Below are positions 36,627 to 45,080 of a stretch of 64,000 nt of DNA, piece after piece. The position numbers and the translations under genes were made by a program. The notes under the pieces are model-generated. The model ran no database searches. It saw nothing but the letters and a program-made list of their open reading frames with translations, and was not told the DNA's origin. Position 1 is the stretch's first letter. Each line of letters opens with the position of its first letter. Source of the DNA: G963664835 sp963664835 (GTDB taxonomy: Bacteria; Chloroflexota; UBA6077; FW602-bin22; JBCLEL01). Location of the stretch: assembly GCA_963664835.2 (NCBI GenBank), contig CAXXUG010000006.1, forward strand, positions 1 to 64,000, in the 5' to 3' direction.

Positions 36627-37096
36627 TCTAGCTCCTCCGAGTCAGGGTCAACTTGGGTACTGGACTATTCTTGGTTTGGGCTCCCGAGACATCGGCCGGG
36701 CTCAATCCTCTCCGACGCCTGAATCGAATCAGGCCATCGGGCCCAAGAGCCTCCGGGATCACCGAAAGGCTGGGGTCAGTTGTCGACTCCTGACCACGGT
36801 GATTCTGCCCGATCGTGTTTGCGACAAATCTCTCGTTCAGCACTCAACAACCGCTCGCCACGTCACTCCCACTTTCGCCCCAATAGTGCCAAATGTCAAC
36901 ACGAACTGAAACCTGCTGCTCGCCGAATCTTTCCCACATTTGATACGGCCGAGCGAAATGGCAACCCACGTCTGATACGCAACCAGTCTCAGGCGTTTGA
37001 GATTCGGTGACTGGTTGACCGTCTGAACACCCTCGGTTAAGGTGTTTTGCACCTGAGTCAGGCTCGTTTCGATAGCAGATCATAGGAGTCAGAGGC
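36627..37096. other. Divergent intergenic region with a 9-bp stem-loop
   Basis: 470 bp between two frameshifted divergent genes. CAACCAGTC (36980-36988) and GACTGGTTG (37009-37017) form a perfect 9-bp inverted repeat with a 20-nt loop, and AACACC/GGTGTT lies nearby at about 37025-37045. These may be regulator sites. No gene was recognised. Confidence 0.45.
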
Positions 37097-38373
37097 GTGA
37101 GAGGATACCTGGAAATTGCCGAGGGGCTCTACGAGCAAATCGAGACCATTGCGGACCATCGATACGCACCAGCATCTAGTCGAAGAGCCGGATCGGTTGG
37201 CCTCGCAACCCGACTTCTCGTCCCTTTTCGACGCCTACGCGAGCCACGATCTCGCTTCCGCCGGCATGCCGGCCTCCGAACTTGGCCGGTTCATGTCGCC
37301 GGATACCGACCTCGATGAGAAATGGGGGTTTATTCGCGCCGTATTGGGACGCGGCTCGCTATACCGGCTATTCGACTGCAATTCGTCTAACGATTCGCGA
37401 CCTTTACGGCGCTGAAGACTTGAGCGCCTCTACCTATGGGCCAGTCACCGAAAGAATGCGGGCGGCTAACAAACCCGGCGTGCTGCGAAGCGTGCTGCAC
37501 GACAAGGCGGGAATCGACTGGTGCATTGTCCACAACCTGGACGGGGAAGAGTATCCCTTCAGAGTGGACACTGATCGCAGTCTATTCAAGCAGGTGATAG
37601 TCGTAGCCAGGTTCTTAGGCAAGGAGACGATGGTGCCCGAGTTGGCCGGCCCGACTGGCATCACGCCTGACTCTTGGTCCGCATACAAGAGAGTCATTGA
37701 CTGGTATTTCGAGCAATACGGTGAGGATGCGGTCGCGATCAAGAACAATTGCGCCTACTGGCGCAGCTTGAGATTCGATCCGGTCAGAGACGAGGACGCC
37801 GCCGCGATATTCGAACGCCAGTACGTGAAGGGTGAGAGCGTAACGGCAGCGGAGACAAAAGCGCTTCAGGACGCGACGTTCCGGCACTGTATCAGTCGGG
37901 CTGTCGAGTACGATCTGCCCGTCCAAATCCACACCGGGTACCTGGCCGGTAACTGGGGCATGGACGTTAACCGCATCCGAGCGGCGGACCTGACGAATCT
38001 ATTTGCCGAGTATCAGGATGCCCGGTTCGACATATTCCACATCAGCTATCCATACCACGTTGAGCTAGGTACCCTTGCCAAGAATTATCCAAACGTGTGG
38101 CTCAACTTCTGTTGGGCGTGGATCATCGATCCCTACGCGAGCCGGCAAGCCCTCCTTGGCTACCTGACATCGGTCCCAGTCAACAAGATATTCGCCTTCG
38201 GCGGAGATGTCAGGATCGCAGATCCAACCTATGGACATCTGCTCTTGGCAAAGCGCCAGATTGCGCTCGCCCTTGGGCAGCTTGTCGCCGAGTCCTACTT
38301 CAGTGAGTCCGAGGCATTGAGCATCGCGAGGCGAATACTGCGTGACAATGCCGTAGAGTTTTTCGACCTTTGA
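37097..38373 (+). pseudogene. Amidohydrolase family protein with two frameshifts
   Basis: TIM-barrel amidohydrolase (amidohydrolase 2, near uronate isomerase-like members). GTG 37097 with AGGAG upstream begins a frame reading YLEIAEGLYEQIETI. One extra G at 37153-37154 breaks it; correction gives ETIATIDTHQHLVEE with the HxH metal motif. A second extra base in the GGGGG/TTT run at 37324-37331 breaks it again; correction gives DEKWGLFAPYWDAARYTGY. The final and longest part (37350 to 38373) is intact and includes VQIHTGY and FAFGGDV. The repaired protein would be 424 residues. Pseudogene or assembly error. Confidence 0.85.
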
Positions 38374-38414
38374 CCTACGCCGGTTGAACGACGTTCGATC
38401 CCAGGAGTGAGAGT

Positions 38415-39092
38415 ATGATCGCCCAGACTGACAAATATGTGGTCATGTCCCATAACTCAAACGACCCGTTCAACTCCTATTGGGAGGTAGGTCCCTATCC
38501 GGATTGGACGTTCATGCTGACGATTGGCTATTTCACCGATCAAGCGGCCGGACACGGCGTGGAGCCCCACTATCACGACTGCGACGAGTTCTGGCTATTT
38601 TCCAAGGGACATGGAGAAGCCTGGATCGACGGTCAAACCCACAGGCTCACCGCCAACACGGCGGTCTATACGCCCATGGGCGCGGTTCATCGTTTCCAGA
38701 TGTTTGTGCCATTCGAGACGGTGGCCGTCGTAAGCCGCATGGAACGTCAAAAAAGAGCCAAGCATATTCTGGTCGAGGAGGATGGCTCGCCGGTGCCAAC
38801 CGTACCCGGCTTCGTCGCGCCCGGCGCCGACAATACTGGGCCATTCCCTGACAGAGGATCGCGTTGCCCATTGAGCGAGCTACGCGTGGTTACCTTACCG
38901 GCCGGCACGGTAATCGATGAAGAGCGGATTGGCGTCAACGAGTACTGGCTGGCAATGTCCGGCTCAACTGTCCTGGAGATCGATGGCACGGAGTTCGAGC
39001 TAGCGTCCGGCGATGTAGCAATGCTCCGCTCCGGCGCAACCCGCCAACTGCGGGCGGTAGACGCGGTCCAGTTGGCATTGGCCCGGGAGTAG
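38415..39092 (+). CDS. Bicupin protein
   Basis: Cupin-fold protein of 225 residues with two beta-barrel halves. The first (about 25-110) has the metal motif HYHDCDEFW and a later GAVHRF histidine. The second (about 145-220) keeps the fold (VLEIDGTEFELASGD) but lacks histidines, so only the first is likely to bind metal. It starts 42 nt after the amidohydrolase stop on the same strand. A role as sugar isomerase, dioxygenase or sensor is possible, but the substrate is unknown. Confidence 0.85.
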   Translation: MIAQTDKYVVMSHNSNDPFNSYWEVGPYPDWTFMLTIGYFTDQAAGHGVEPHYHDCDEFWLFSKGHGEAWIDGQTHRLTANTAVYTPMGAVHRFQMFVPFETVAVVSRMERQKRAKHILVEEDGSPVPTVPGFVAPGADNTGPFPDRGSRCPLSELRVVTLPAGTVIDEERIGVNEYWLAMSGSTVLEIDGTEFELASGDVAMLRSGATRQLRAVDAVQLALARE

Positions 39093-39177
39093 TCCCGACT
39101 GAAACCTCGCAGACCGCTGCCGCTACTCCGCTAATACCACCGATTATGCCGGCGCAACCCGCCGCGGTTTTCCAAAG

Positions 39178-40311
39178 TTATGGCTTCAGAATAACCTTGG
39201 TGTAGCCATCTATCCGCTTATCGAACTTGTCGTACGCGTCTGCCGCGTCTTCAAGCGGGACTTCGTGGGAAACGACAAAGCTGGGCTTGGCCTTGCCGGC
39301 AGTGATCAGATCGCGCAGGTAGGCGTTATGCCGCTTGACGTTGCATTGACCGGTCTTCAGTACAAGACCCTTCTCGAACATCTTGCCGAATGGTATCAGC
39401 AACAGGCCCTCTTTCGCGTTCGCGTCCACGCCGCCTGGGTCGGATGGGACATAGAGGCCGGGGATGCCGAGTATTCCGGTTGGATTCACCACGCGGCTCA
39501 GGGCCATCAGCACAGCCGCCGGAATCTCACGGGCGGCGTTGGTGTCGTGGGCCTGATATCCTACGGCGTCGATTCCTTTATCTACGCCATCGCCGTTCCG
39601 CATATCCACGATCTGGTCGACGGGGTCCGCCTCGTCGAAGTTGATCGGAATAGCGCCGATACTTCCGGCGGCCTCGAGGCGTTCGGGGACGCGATCGACC
39701 GCGTAGACTTCGGCAGCGCCTCGGATAATGCAGCTATATACCGCCATCAGGCCTACCGGCCCGGCGCCGAATACGGCAACTGACTCGCCCGGCTGGACCT
39801 CGGCAAGATTCGCGCCGTGGTATCCGGTTGGAAAGATGTCAGCCAATAGCGCGTAGTCGGCTTCGTTCTCGTCGCCTTCAGGCAGGACAAGGCAGTTAAA
39901 ATCCGCATGCGGGACCCGCAGATACTCGGCCTGACCGCCGGGATAGGGGCCCATTGCCACGTAACCATAGGCGCCGCCGGCGAATCCTGGGTTGACCGTC
40001 AGGCAGAACCCGGTGAACCCGCGCTGACAGTTTCGGCAGAACCCGCAGGCCACGTTGAAGGGCAGGACCACGCGGTCGCCTTGGTTGATCGTCTTTACGG
40101 CATTACCTACCTCGACGACTATACCCATATTCTCGTGCCCGAAAACTATGCCGGGCTCCGCAGCGGTCCTTCCCTCGTACATGTGCAGGTCTGAACCGCA
40201 GATGCAGCTCGACGTGATTTTCACTACCACGTCGTTGGGATGGAGCAGCTTGGGATCGTCTACGTTCTCGACCGTGACCTCGAATGGACCCTGGTACACT
40301 ACCGCTCTCAT
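39178..40311 (-). CDS. Zinc-dependent alcohol dehydrogenase (glutathione-independent formaldehyde dehydrogenase-like)
   Basis: Medium-chain dehydrogenase of 377 residues. CICGSDLHMYEG gives the catalytic zinc site, CGFCRNCQRGFTGFC the structural zinc cysteines, and GAGPVG the NAD motif. The long insert after YGYVAMGPYPGGQAEYLR resembles FdhA-type enzymes that carry a tightly bound NAD. The frame is open to 40410, but ATG 40311 has GGAGGT 8 nt upstream. It is convergent with the bicupin gene. Confidence 0.9.
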   Translation of the reverse strand: MRAVVYQGPFEVTVENVDDPKLLHPNDVVVKITSSCICGSDLHMYEGRTAAEPGIVFGHENMGIVVEVGNAVKTINQGDRVVLPFNVACGFCRNCQRGFTGFCLTVNPGFAGGAYGYVAMGPYPGGQAEYLRVPHADFNCLVLPEGDENEADYALLADIFPTGYHGANLAEVQPGESVAVFGAGPVGLMAVYSCIIRGAAEVYAVDRVPERLEAAGSIGAIPINFDEADPVDQIVDMRNGDGVDKGIDAVGYQAHDTNAAREIPAAVLMALSRVVNPTGILGIPGLYVPSDPGGVDANAKEGLLLIPFGKMFEKGLVLKTGQCNVKRHNAYLRDLITAGKAKPSFVVSHEVPLEDAADAYDKFDKRIDGYTKVILKP

Positions 40312-40518
40312 TGAACCTACCTCCGTTAGTTTTTCGGACTGTGCCGCAGTCGTGGAGGCTTCGACCGTAATCCGATCTTTCGGTCGCGGCCGGCGTAGCT
40401 TCCGCGGCAACGATGGTCTTACCCATTGTTCGCCATAGTCGTGGTCGTGTCAATATCTCGCCGGCCCAACCAGCCGGATTGGGCACCGCCGCTGTATTTT
40501 CTTGATGGAACACATCGC

Positions 40519-40600
40519 ATGTGATCTGATAGCCTTGTCGCCGAGTGGCGAAGTCCCGGAGCAGGAATCAGCCTCGACAAGCCAGTTTTCTAGATCACAT
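40519..40600 (+). promoter_or_regulatory. Nested inverted-repeat leader of tupA, candidate cis-acting RNA
   Basis: ATGTGATCT (40519-40527) pairs perfectly with AGATCACAT (40592-40600), and inside it CTTGTCG (40534-40540) pairs with CGACAAG (40575-40581). The loop has CCCGG and AGGAATCAGCC. The outer 3' arm ends on the TTG start of tupA, so folding could block initiation. Moco/tungsten-sensing RNAs precede such transporters in other bacteria, but I could not match the consensus. Alternatively the arms (TGTGA/TCACA) are CRP/FNR-type half-sites. Confidence 0.4.
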
Positions 40601-41436
40601 TGAGTTTCCCCGAACTGCGGCGACTACTTTTCTATTTGGTTTTCGCGTCTCTAGCCGGCTTGTCGTGTGCGTCGCCCTTCCCAGATGGGAAAGGCGAGTT
40701 GATTCTTGCTACAACGACCAGCACGCGAGACTCCGGCCTTCTGGATGTCCTGCTGCCAGAGTTCGAGAAGGAGACCGGCTACTTCGTCAAGCCAATCGCG
40801 GTCGGCTCCGGTCAAGCGATGGCGATGGGCACGAGGGGCGAAGCGGATGTGCTTCTGGTCCATTCGCCTGATGCAGAGCGAAACTTCATGGCGGACGGTC
40901 ACGGCAGCTCGCGACAGGTTGTGATGTACAACGACTTTGTCCTCCTCGGTCCCAGCTCCGATCCGGCCGCAATCAAGGACAGCTCGGCGGTGGCCGATGC
41001 ATTCGCGCGGATCGCCGCAACGGAATCTCTGTTCATCAGCCGGGGCGACAACTCCGGCACCCACGCCCGTGAGCTGTCGATTTGGAGCGCGGCAGGTATC
41101 GATCCGGCCGGTAGCCACTGGTATCAGGAAACAGGCCAGGGGATGGGGGCTACCCTGAATATCGCTAACGAAAAAGACGGGTACACTTTGGTCGATCGCG
41201 GCACCTTTCTCGCTCGCGAAGCGACCCTGCGGTTGGGTATCGTCTTTGAGGGAGACGACAGTTTGCGGAACGTCTACCACGTGATTGAGGTCGATCCGGC
41301 ACCGCACCCGGCAGTCAATTCCGCCGCTGCCGCGGCGTTCAGCGAGTTTCTCGTGTCACCAAGAGCCCAGGAGTTGATCGGAGAGTTTGGAATCGACAAA
41401 TATGGCGAGCCGCTCTTTTTCCCGATTTCCGAGTGA
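40600..41436 (+). CDS. tupA: Tungstate ABC transporter substrate-binding protein
   Basis: Binds tungstate outside the membrane for TupBC. The mature N-terminus has the TupA hallmark ATTTSTRDSGLLD, and SRGDNSGTHARE is the second oxyanion-binding segment; length is 278 residues. The signal peptide ends in a lipobox (AGLSC). TTG 40600 is the only start before the signal peptide and lacks an SD. The order tupA-tupB-tupC is intact. ModA-type molybdate binding is less likely, given the motif. Confidence 0.92.
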   Translation: MSFPELRRLLFYLVFASLAGLSCASPFPDGKGELILATTTSTRDSGLLDVLLPEFEKETGYFVKPIAVGSGQAMAMGTRGEADVLLVHSPDAERNFMADGHGSSRQVVMYNDFVLLGPSSDPAAIKDSSAVADAFARIAATESLFISRGDNSGTHARELSIWSAAGIDPAGSHWYQETGQGMGATLNIANEKDGYTLVDRGTFLAREATLRLGIVFEGDDSLRNVYHVIEVDPAPHPAVNSAAAAAFSEFLVSPRAQELIGEFGIDKYGEPLFFPISE

Positions 41437-41604
41437 TTTGCGGTAGCCGCCTGCCAATCCCTGGCCCCTGATGAAGACGTTTCGCAGCACGGGGCGGTTC
41501 AGGGACACGCCGGGCATTGGCTCGAGGCTCGCATCAAATTGGCTGACAGATGTGGATCAATCTCCCTCCGGTCCTCGTACCGAGAATGATTGGGGTGTTA
41601 CAGA

Positions 41605-42303
41605 ATGGACTTGATATTCGAGGGACTGGTACAGGCGTTGAGGCTTCTGCTTGCCGGAGATCCTGAAGTCGTGCGAGTTACCCTCCTCTCGTTACAGGTG
41701 TCTATCGGCGCAACCGCCCTGAGCCTGGCCGTGGGAATGCCCTTGGGAACCGCGTTGGCGCTGAATCGGTTTCCCGGGCGTAACCTGGTGGTCAGTCTCG
41801 TTAACACCGGCATGGGCGTCCCTCCGACCGTCGTCGGGCTGGTCGGCGTCATCATGCTTTGGCGAAGCGGACCGTTCGGGTTTACCCACATCATCTACAC
41901 GCCATGGGCGATCGTGATAGCGCAGTTCGCGATCGCAACCCCTATCATCACCGGCATCACGCTGGCCGCGATGCAACAGGTCAATCCAAGGCTGCGGATG
42001 CAGATTTTGTCCCTGGGCGCAAACCGATGGCAGTATTTCTGGCTATTGACTCGTGAAGCGCGTCTACCCCTGTTGGCAGCCACAATGGCCGGCTTCGGCG
42101 CGGTCATCTCCGAGGTGGGTGCGGCGATCATGGTCGGCGGAAACATAATGGGCCACACCCGCGTCTTGACAACCGCTATCGTGATGGAGGCCGGCAAGGG
42201 CGAATTTGCTCTAGCTATCGCGCTGGGGGCAATCTTGATGCTGGTCGTTTACCTTGTGAACCTCATGCTGACTTCGATTCAACAGCGGGCAAGGCCTCTT
42301 TAG
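41605..42303 (+). CDS. tupB: Tungstate ABC transporter permease
   Basis: Inner-membrane permease of 232 residues with five to six helices, forming the channel for tungstate. MGVPPTVVGL and the docking loop region LSLGANRWQYFWLLTREARLP are characteristic of the TupB/WtpB group. The frame is open from 41590, but ATG 41605 gives the usual N-terminus. The 168-bp gap from tupA shows no gene. Confidence 0.92.
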   Translation: MDLIFEGLVQALRLLLAGDPEVVRVTLLSLQVSIGATALSLAVGMPLGTALALNRFPGRNLVVSLVNTGMGVPPTVVGLVGVIMLWRSGPFGFTHIIYTPWAIVIAQFAIATPIITGITLAAMQQVNPRLRMQILSLGANRWQYFWLLTREARLPLLAATMAGFGAVISEVGAAIMVGGNIMGHTRVLTTAIVMEAGKGEFALAIALGAILMLVVYLVNLMLTSIQQRARPL

Positions 42304-42305
42304 CG

Positions 42306-43481
42306 TTGCGACCTACTCATAAGGGCTCCGAGCATCCCGAATCTGAAAATGCAAGAGGTCAAGCCTCCTCGCCGTCGGACCCGCTGATCGAGGTCCGTGG
42401 GCTCAGGATCGAGAACGCCGGCCGCGCGCTGCTCGATGTGCCGGAGCTAGAAATCCGAAGGGGCGAGACGCTCGCGTTAATAGGCCCCAATGGCGCGGGC
42501 AAGTCGACCCTGGTCCGGGTCCTGGGAATGCTCCAGCAGCCCACTTCCGGATCTGTCACATTCGACAACCGTACGGTTTTCAATCCTTCGCCGGCGGTTG
42601 ACCAGGTCTCTGTGCGACGCGAGACGGCCGTAGTATTCCAGGAACCATTGTTGATGGACAATACGGTATTCAACAACGTGGCTTTGGGACTCAGGTTGCG
42701 AGGAGTCTCCGGCCCGGAGTTGAAACAGCGGGTCGATACATGGTTGGATCGATTTGGCATCACCGGCCTGGCCGATCGGCAGGCGCGCACACTCTCCGGC
42801 GGAGAAGCCCAGAGGACCAGCCTGGCCCGCGCATTCGTGCTGTCCCCCCAACTGCTGCTACTGGACGAGCCGTTCGCTGGTATCGATCCGGCGACGCGTA
42901 CGGCTGTACAGACTGACGTTCAACGGGCGATGCTGGATGCGGCCACCACCACCGTCCTCGTCACCCACGATCGAGATGAGGCGCTGCTGTTTGGCGACCG
43001 CGTAGCGGTGCTCGTCGGGGGTCGGTTGGCGCAGATCGGCCCTCCCGAGGAAGTATTCAGCCGGCCGGCCGACGCCCAGGTGGCCGAGATCGTCGGCGTC
43101 GAAAATGTATTTCCCGGCGTAGTTGGGAGTTCCATCGAGGGCATGACCACGATAAAGACAACGGAGTTCGAGGTCGAGGCGGTGGGAAGCATGGCGGCCG
43201 GCCAATCAGTCTTGGCCTGCATCAGACCCGACGACGTCACGTTGACGCCGGCACAAACTCTCGCCAGCAGCGCCCGCAACCGAATCGCCGGCGTCATTGA
43301 TAACATCAGGCCCAGGGGTGCAGTTGCGGAGGTCACCGTGCGGGTTGGGAGCAGCCGGCTGATCGCACTGGTGACCAGGGCTTCTCTCGGCGAGCTGGGA
43401 ATTGCGCCGGGTCAGCCGGTGGTAGGCCAGTTCAAGGCGACCGCCGTCCACGTCATTTCCCAGGGCTCCAAAGCGCCTTAG
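42306..43481 (+). CDS. tupC: Tungstate ABC transporter ATP-binding protein
   Basis: ATPase subunit of the tungstate importer, 391 residues. Walker A GPNGAGKST, signature LSGGEAQR, Walker B LLLLDEPFAGID and the H-loop TVLVTHDRDEA are complete. The C-terminal third has TOBE/Mop-like segments (IRPDDVTL, NRIAGVIDNIRPRG), which may sense the oxyanion. TTG 42306 follows the tupB stop by 2 nt. It overlaps the convergent DinB-like gene by 4 bp. Confidence 0.92.
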   Translation: MRPTHKGSEHPESENARGQASSPSDPLIEVRGLRIENAGRALLDVPELEIRRGETLALIGPNGAGKSTLVRVLGMLQQPTSGSVTFDNRTVFNPSPAVDQVSVRRETAVVFQEPLLMDNTVFNNVALGLRLRGVSGPELKQRVDTWLDRFGITGLADRQARTLSGGEAQRTSLARAFVLSPQLLLLDEPFAGIDPATRTAVQTDVQRAMLDAATTTVLVTHDRDEALLFGDRVAVLVGGRLAQIGPPEEVFSRPADAQVAEIVGVENVFPGVVGSSIEGMTTIKTTEFEVEAVGSMAAGQSVLACIRPDDVTLTPAQTLASSARNRIAGVIDNIRPRGAVAEVTVRVGSSRLIALVTRASLGELGIAPGQPVVGQFKATAVHVISQGSKAP

Positions 43482-44374
43482 GACAGGTTTTCGAGGATTC
43501 CTGCGACCAACCCGGCCTCGTCCGTTGAGGCGCTGGCAAGGGATTGCTCCAACGTTGTGCCCTCTGGGCCTTGAGACTGTAGGAGGTCGTCGGGTACGCC
43601 TATCAACTCGGACAGCATCGCCGACCTCGCGATCTCCGCCTGGCCCAGAAGCATGTCGACCTCGGTAGGCTTGTATCCGATGTCCGCGAGAGCTTTGCGA
43701 AGCTGGTTCGCGTGCTCGCGCTCGTGCGCCGAATACCGGTGAAGGCGGAAGCGCAAGTCCACCTCCCAATCGCTCCACGTGGTTGAGGCGACGAGCAGGT
43801 CGTCAGGCAGTTCCGAACACTCCCGGTTAATCTGCTCCCGGCCCCGTACCAGTTGTTCACGAATGGCGGCCACGTCGCCTTCGATAGTCGCCTCGAGGGG
43901 CCCAATCTTGGGCGGAATCGCGGTTGTGTCCTCGCCTTCGCGATACCTGCGAACCGAGTACTCGACGTTCGCAGTGTAGCGCTCCTCGATGAATACCAGG
44001 TGTCCTATGGTCTCACGTGGCGACCATTCATCGACTGCCGGCCTCTGGTCGAGCGCGTCTTCGTCCAAGCCGGCAATCAGCGCCAGTGTCTCACCGCGCG
44101 CAGCGCTGCCCTCTGCCAGCAGCAGCTGAGTCTCGCTTGGCCCCCACCCAGACGCCGCCAGGGCAAGCCGGATATTGAGCCGGCGTTCATAATCGTGATC
44201 ACATAGCCGAATCAGAAGGTGGCGAATGTTGGATTCCTGGTCGCGCCAGGTGACCTTGTGCTCAAGATCCATTGGCGCGACTCGCACAAGCGCATTCAGA
44301 GTCGCCGCCCGCGAGTCCCAAGCACTGTCAACTAGCTGGTTGATCCGAGACGAATCTCGCACTTGCTCCATCAT
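43478..44374 (-). CDS. DinB-like four-helix protein
   Basis: Helical protein of 298 residues resembling the DinB/YfiT superfamily, which often binds a metal and acts as a thiol-dependent transferase or hydrolase. Several segments match the pattern, such as DEWSPRETIGHLVFIEERY (about 115-135) and LHRYSAHEREHANQLRKAL (about 213-231); the protein may hold two such domains. It is convergent with tupC, overlapping by 4 bp. Function unknown. Confidence 0.7.
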   Translation of the reverse strand: MMEQVRDSSRINQLVDSAWDSRAATLNALVRVAPMDLEHKVTWRDQESNIRHLLIRLCDHDYERRLNIRLALAASGWGPSETQLLLAEGSAARGETLALIAGLDEDALDQRPAVDEWSPRETIGHLVFIEERYTANVEYSVRRYREGEDTTAIPPKIGPLEATIEGDVAAIREQLVRGREQINRECSELPDDLLVASTTWSDWEVDLRFRLHRYSAHEREHANQLRKALADIGYKPTEVDMLLGQAEIARSAMLSELIGVPDDLLQSQGPEGTTLEQSLASASTDEAGLVAGILENLS

Positions 44375-44681
44375 GGCTTCTAGGCCTCCATCGTCGATTT
44401 CGTCCGAACCTTCCGAAATCTCTTTTGCTTTGTCCTAAGACAGGTTTTGGGTCGCGGGGAACGGTTCGTTTTGTTGGTCCGGGAGTCCGCCAGCCGGATT
44501 CTAGGCTTACCCGCCGGCGGGTGTCAACACGGTCCATCTGCTCCAACTGATTCGGCCGGCGAGGGCAAGAATCACGATTGTGTCACCTTCTCACACGCTT
44601 CTGAGAGCCAGTTGCGCGCCCTGGAGTGGCGCGAATTCGACATGACTCTAGTGTCGGGGTCTTCGGGGAGGCAACCCGAGT

Positions 44682-44731
44682 CCTGTAATCGCCCAGATAT
44701 ACTCCGGAATTGGAATAGGTCGGAACAGATG
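44682..44731 (+). repeat. 50-bp direct repeat, copy 1
   Basis: This stretch, with GCCCAGATATACTCCGGAAT at its core, matches 44843-44892 at 44 of 50 positions, without gaps. The two copies bracket the transposase remnant and palindrome with a period of 161 bp. Confidence 0.75.
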
Positions 44732-44850
44732 GACTCGTGGTTGGGTGCTTGCGTAATCATCCCGAATCATGTGCGCGGCATCTTGGTGTTGGTAGAGGCG
44801 GGTTTCAAACCCGCCTCCACGGCAATCGTGAGACTTGGGCTGCCTGAAAT
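44732..44850 (+). pseudogene. REP-associated tyrosine (Y1) transposase fragment
   Basis: Decayed piece of an IS200/RAYT-like transposase. The translation includes DSWLGACVIIPNHVRGILVL and, after the palindrome, LGLPEI, matching the family's pattern of MPNHxHGI followed later by LPEIVR. The HUH motif reads HVR because the second histidine codon is CGC, so even an intact protein would be inactive. The flanks on both sides are missing. Confidence 0.6.
44795..44817. repeat. Perfect 11-bp palindrome embedded in the transposase remnant
   Basis: GAGGCGGGTTT and AAACCCGCCTC flank one C. In the plus frame, with flanking codons, it reads VEAGFKPAST. Elements of this sequence type are known to me as abundant palindromes in environmental bacteria, frequently sitting in frame inside RAYT genes and encoding a GAGFKPAPT-like peptide. 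Confidence 0.7.
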
Positions 44851-44892
44851 CGCCCAGATTTGCTCCGGAATTGAAATAAGTTGGAACAGATG
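44843..44892 (+). repeat. 50-bp direct repeat, copy 2
   Basis: Second copy of the repeat at 44682-44731, with six substitutions and no gaps. It begins within the LGLPEI codons of the transposase remnant. Confidence 0.75.
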
Positions 44893-45009
44893 CAATGCGG
44901 GCCCGCCCCGATCGATGTGCCAGGCGGGATCCGCCGGTTCGACTGAGGATTCTGAGGCTGTTACCCAGGTTCACTGCGGTCAACACGTGGCGGATGTTCC
45001 GGCCCGGAA

Positions 45010-45015
45010 TATAAT
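45010..45015 (+). promoter_or_regulatory. Candidate -10 element of the ccm operon
   Basis: A perfect TATAAT 66 nt before the first ccm operon gene. No good -35 hexamer is found 16-18 nt upstream, so this is tentative. Confidence 0.25.
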
Positions 45016-45080
45016 CTCCCGTGGCACGGTTTTCATTCGCGAAATCCTCCAGGGTTATCTGAAGAACGGCAGGAGTCTTG

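Larger units (their letters stand above)
44375..45080. other. Non-coding region with transposase remnant and repeats
   Basis: About 700 bp with no intact gene. It holds a degraded REP-associated transposase segment, a palindrome inside it, a 50-bp direct repeat and the ccm operon promoter region (details in their own entries). A 213-codon plus-strand frame across it is not a natural gene. Confidence 0.65.

Noticed and set aside
40534..40581. tRNA or SRP-like RNA within the tupA leader
   Set aside because: Some segments recall a tRNA D-arm or the SRP GGAA loop, but no acceptor/T-arm set or SRP consensus loop could be formed.
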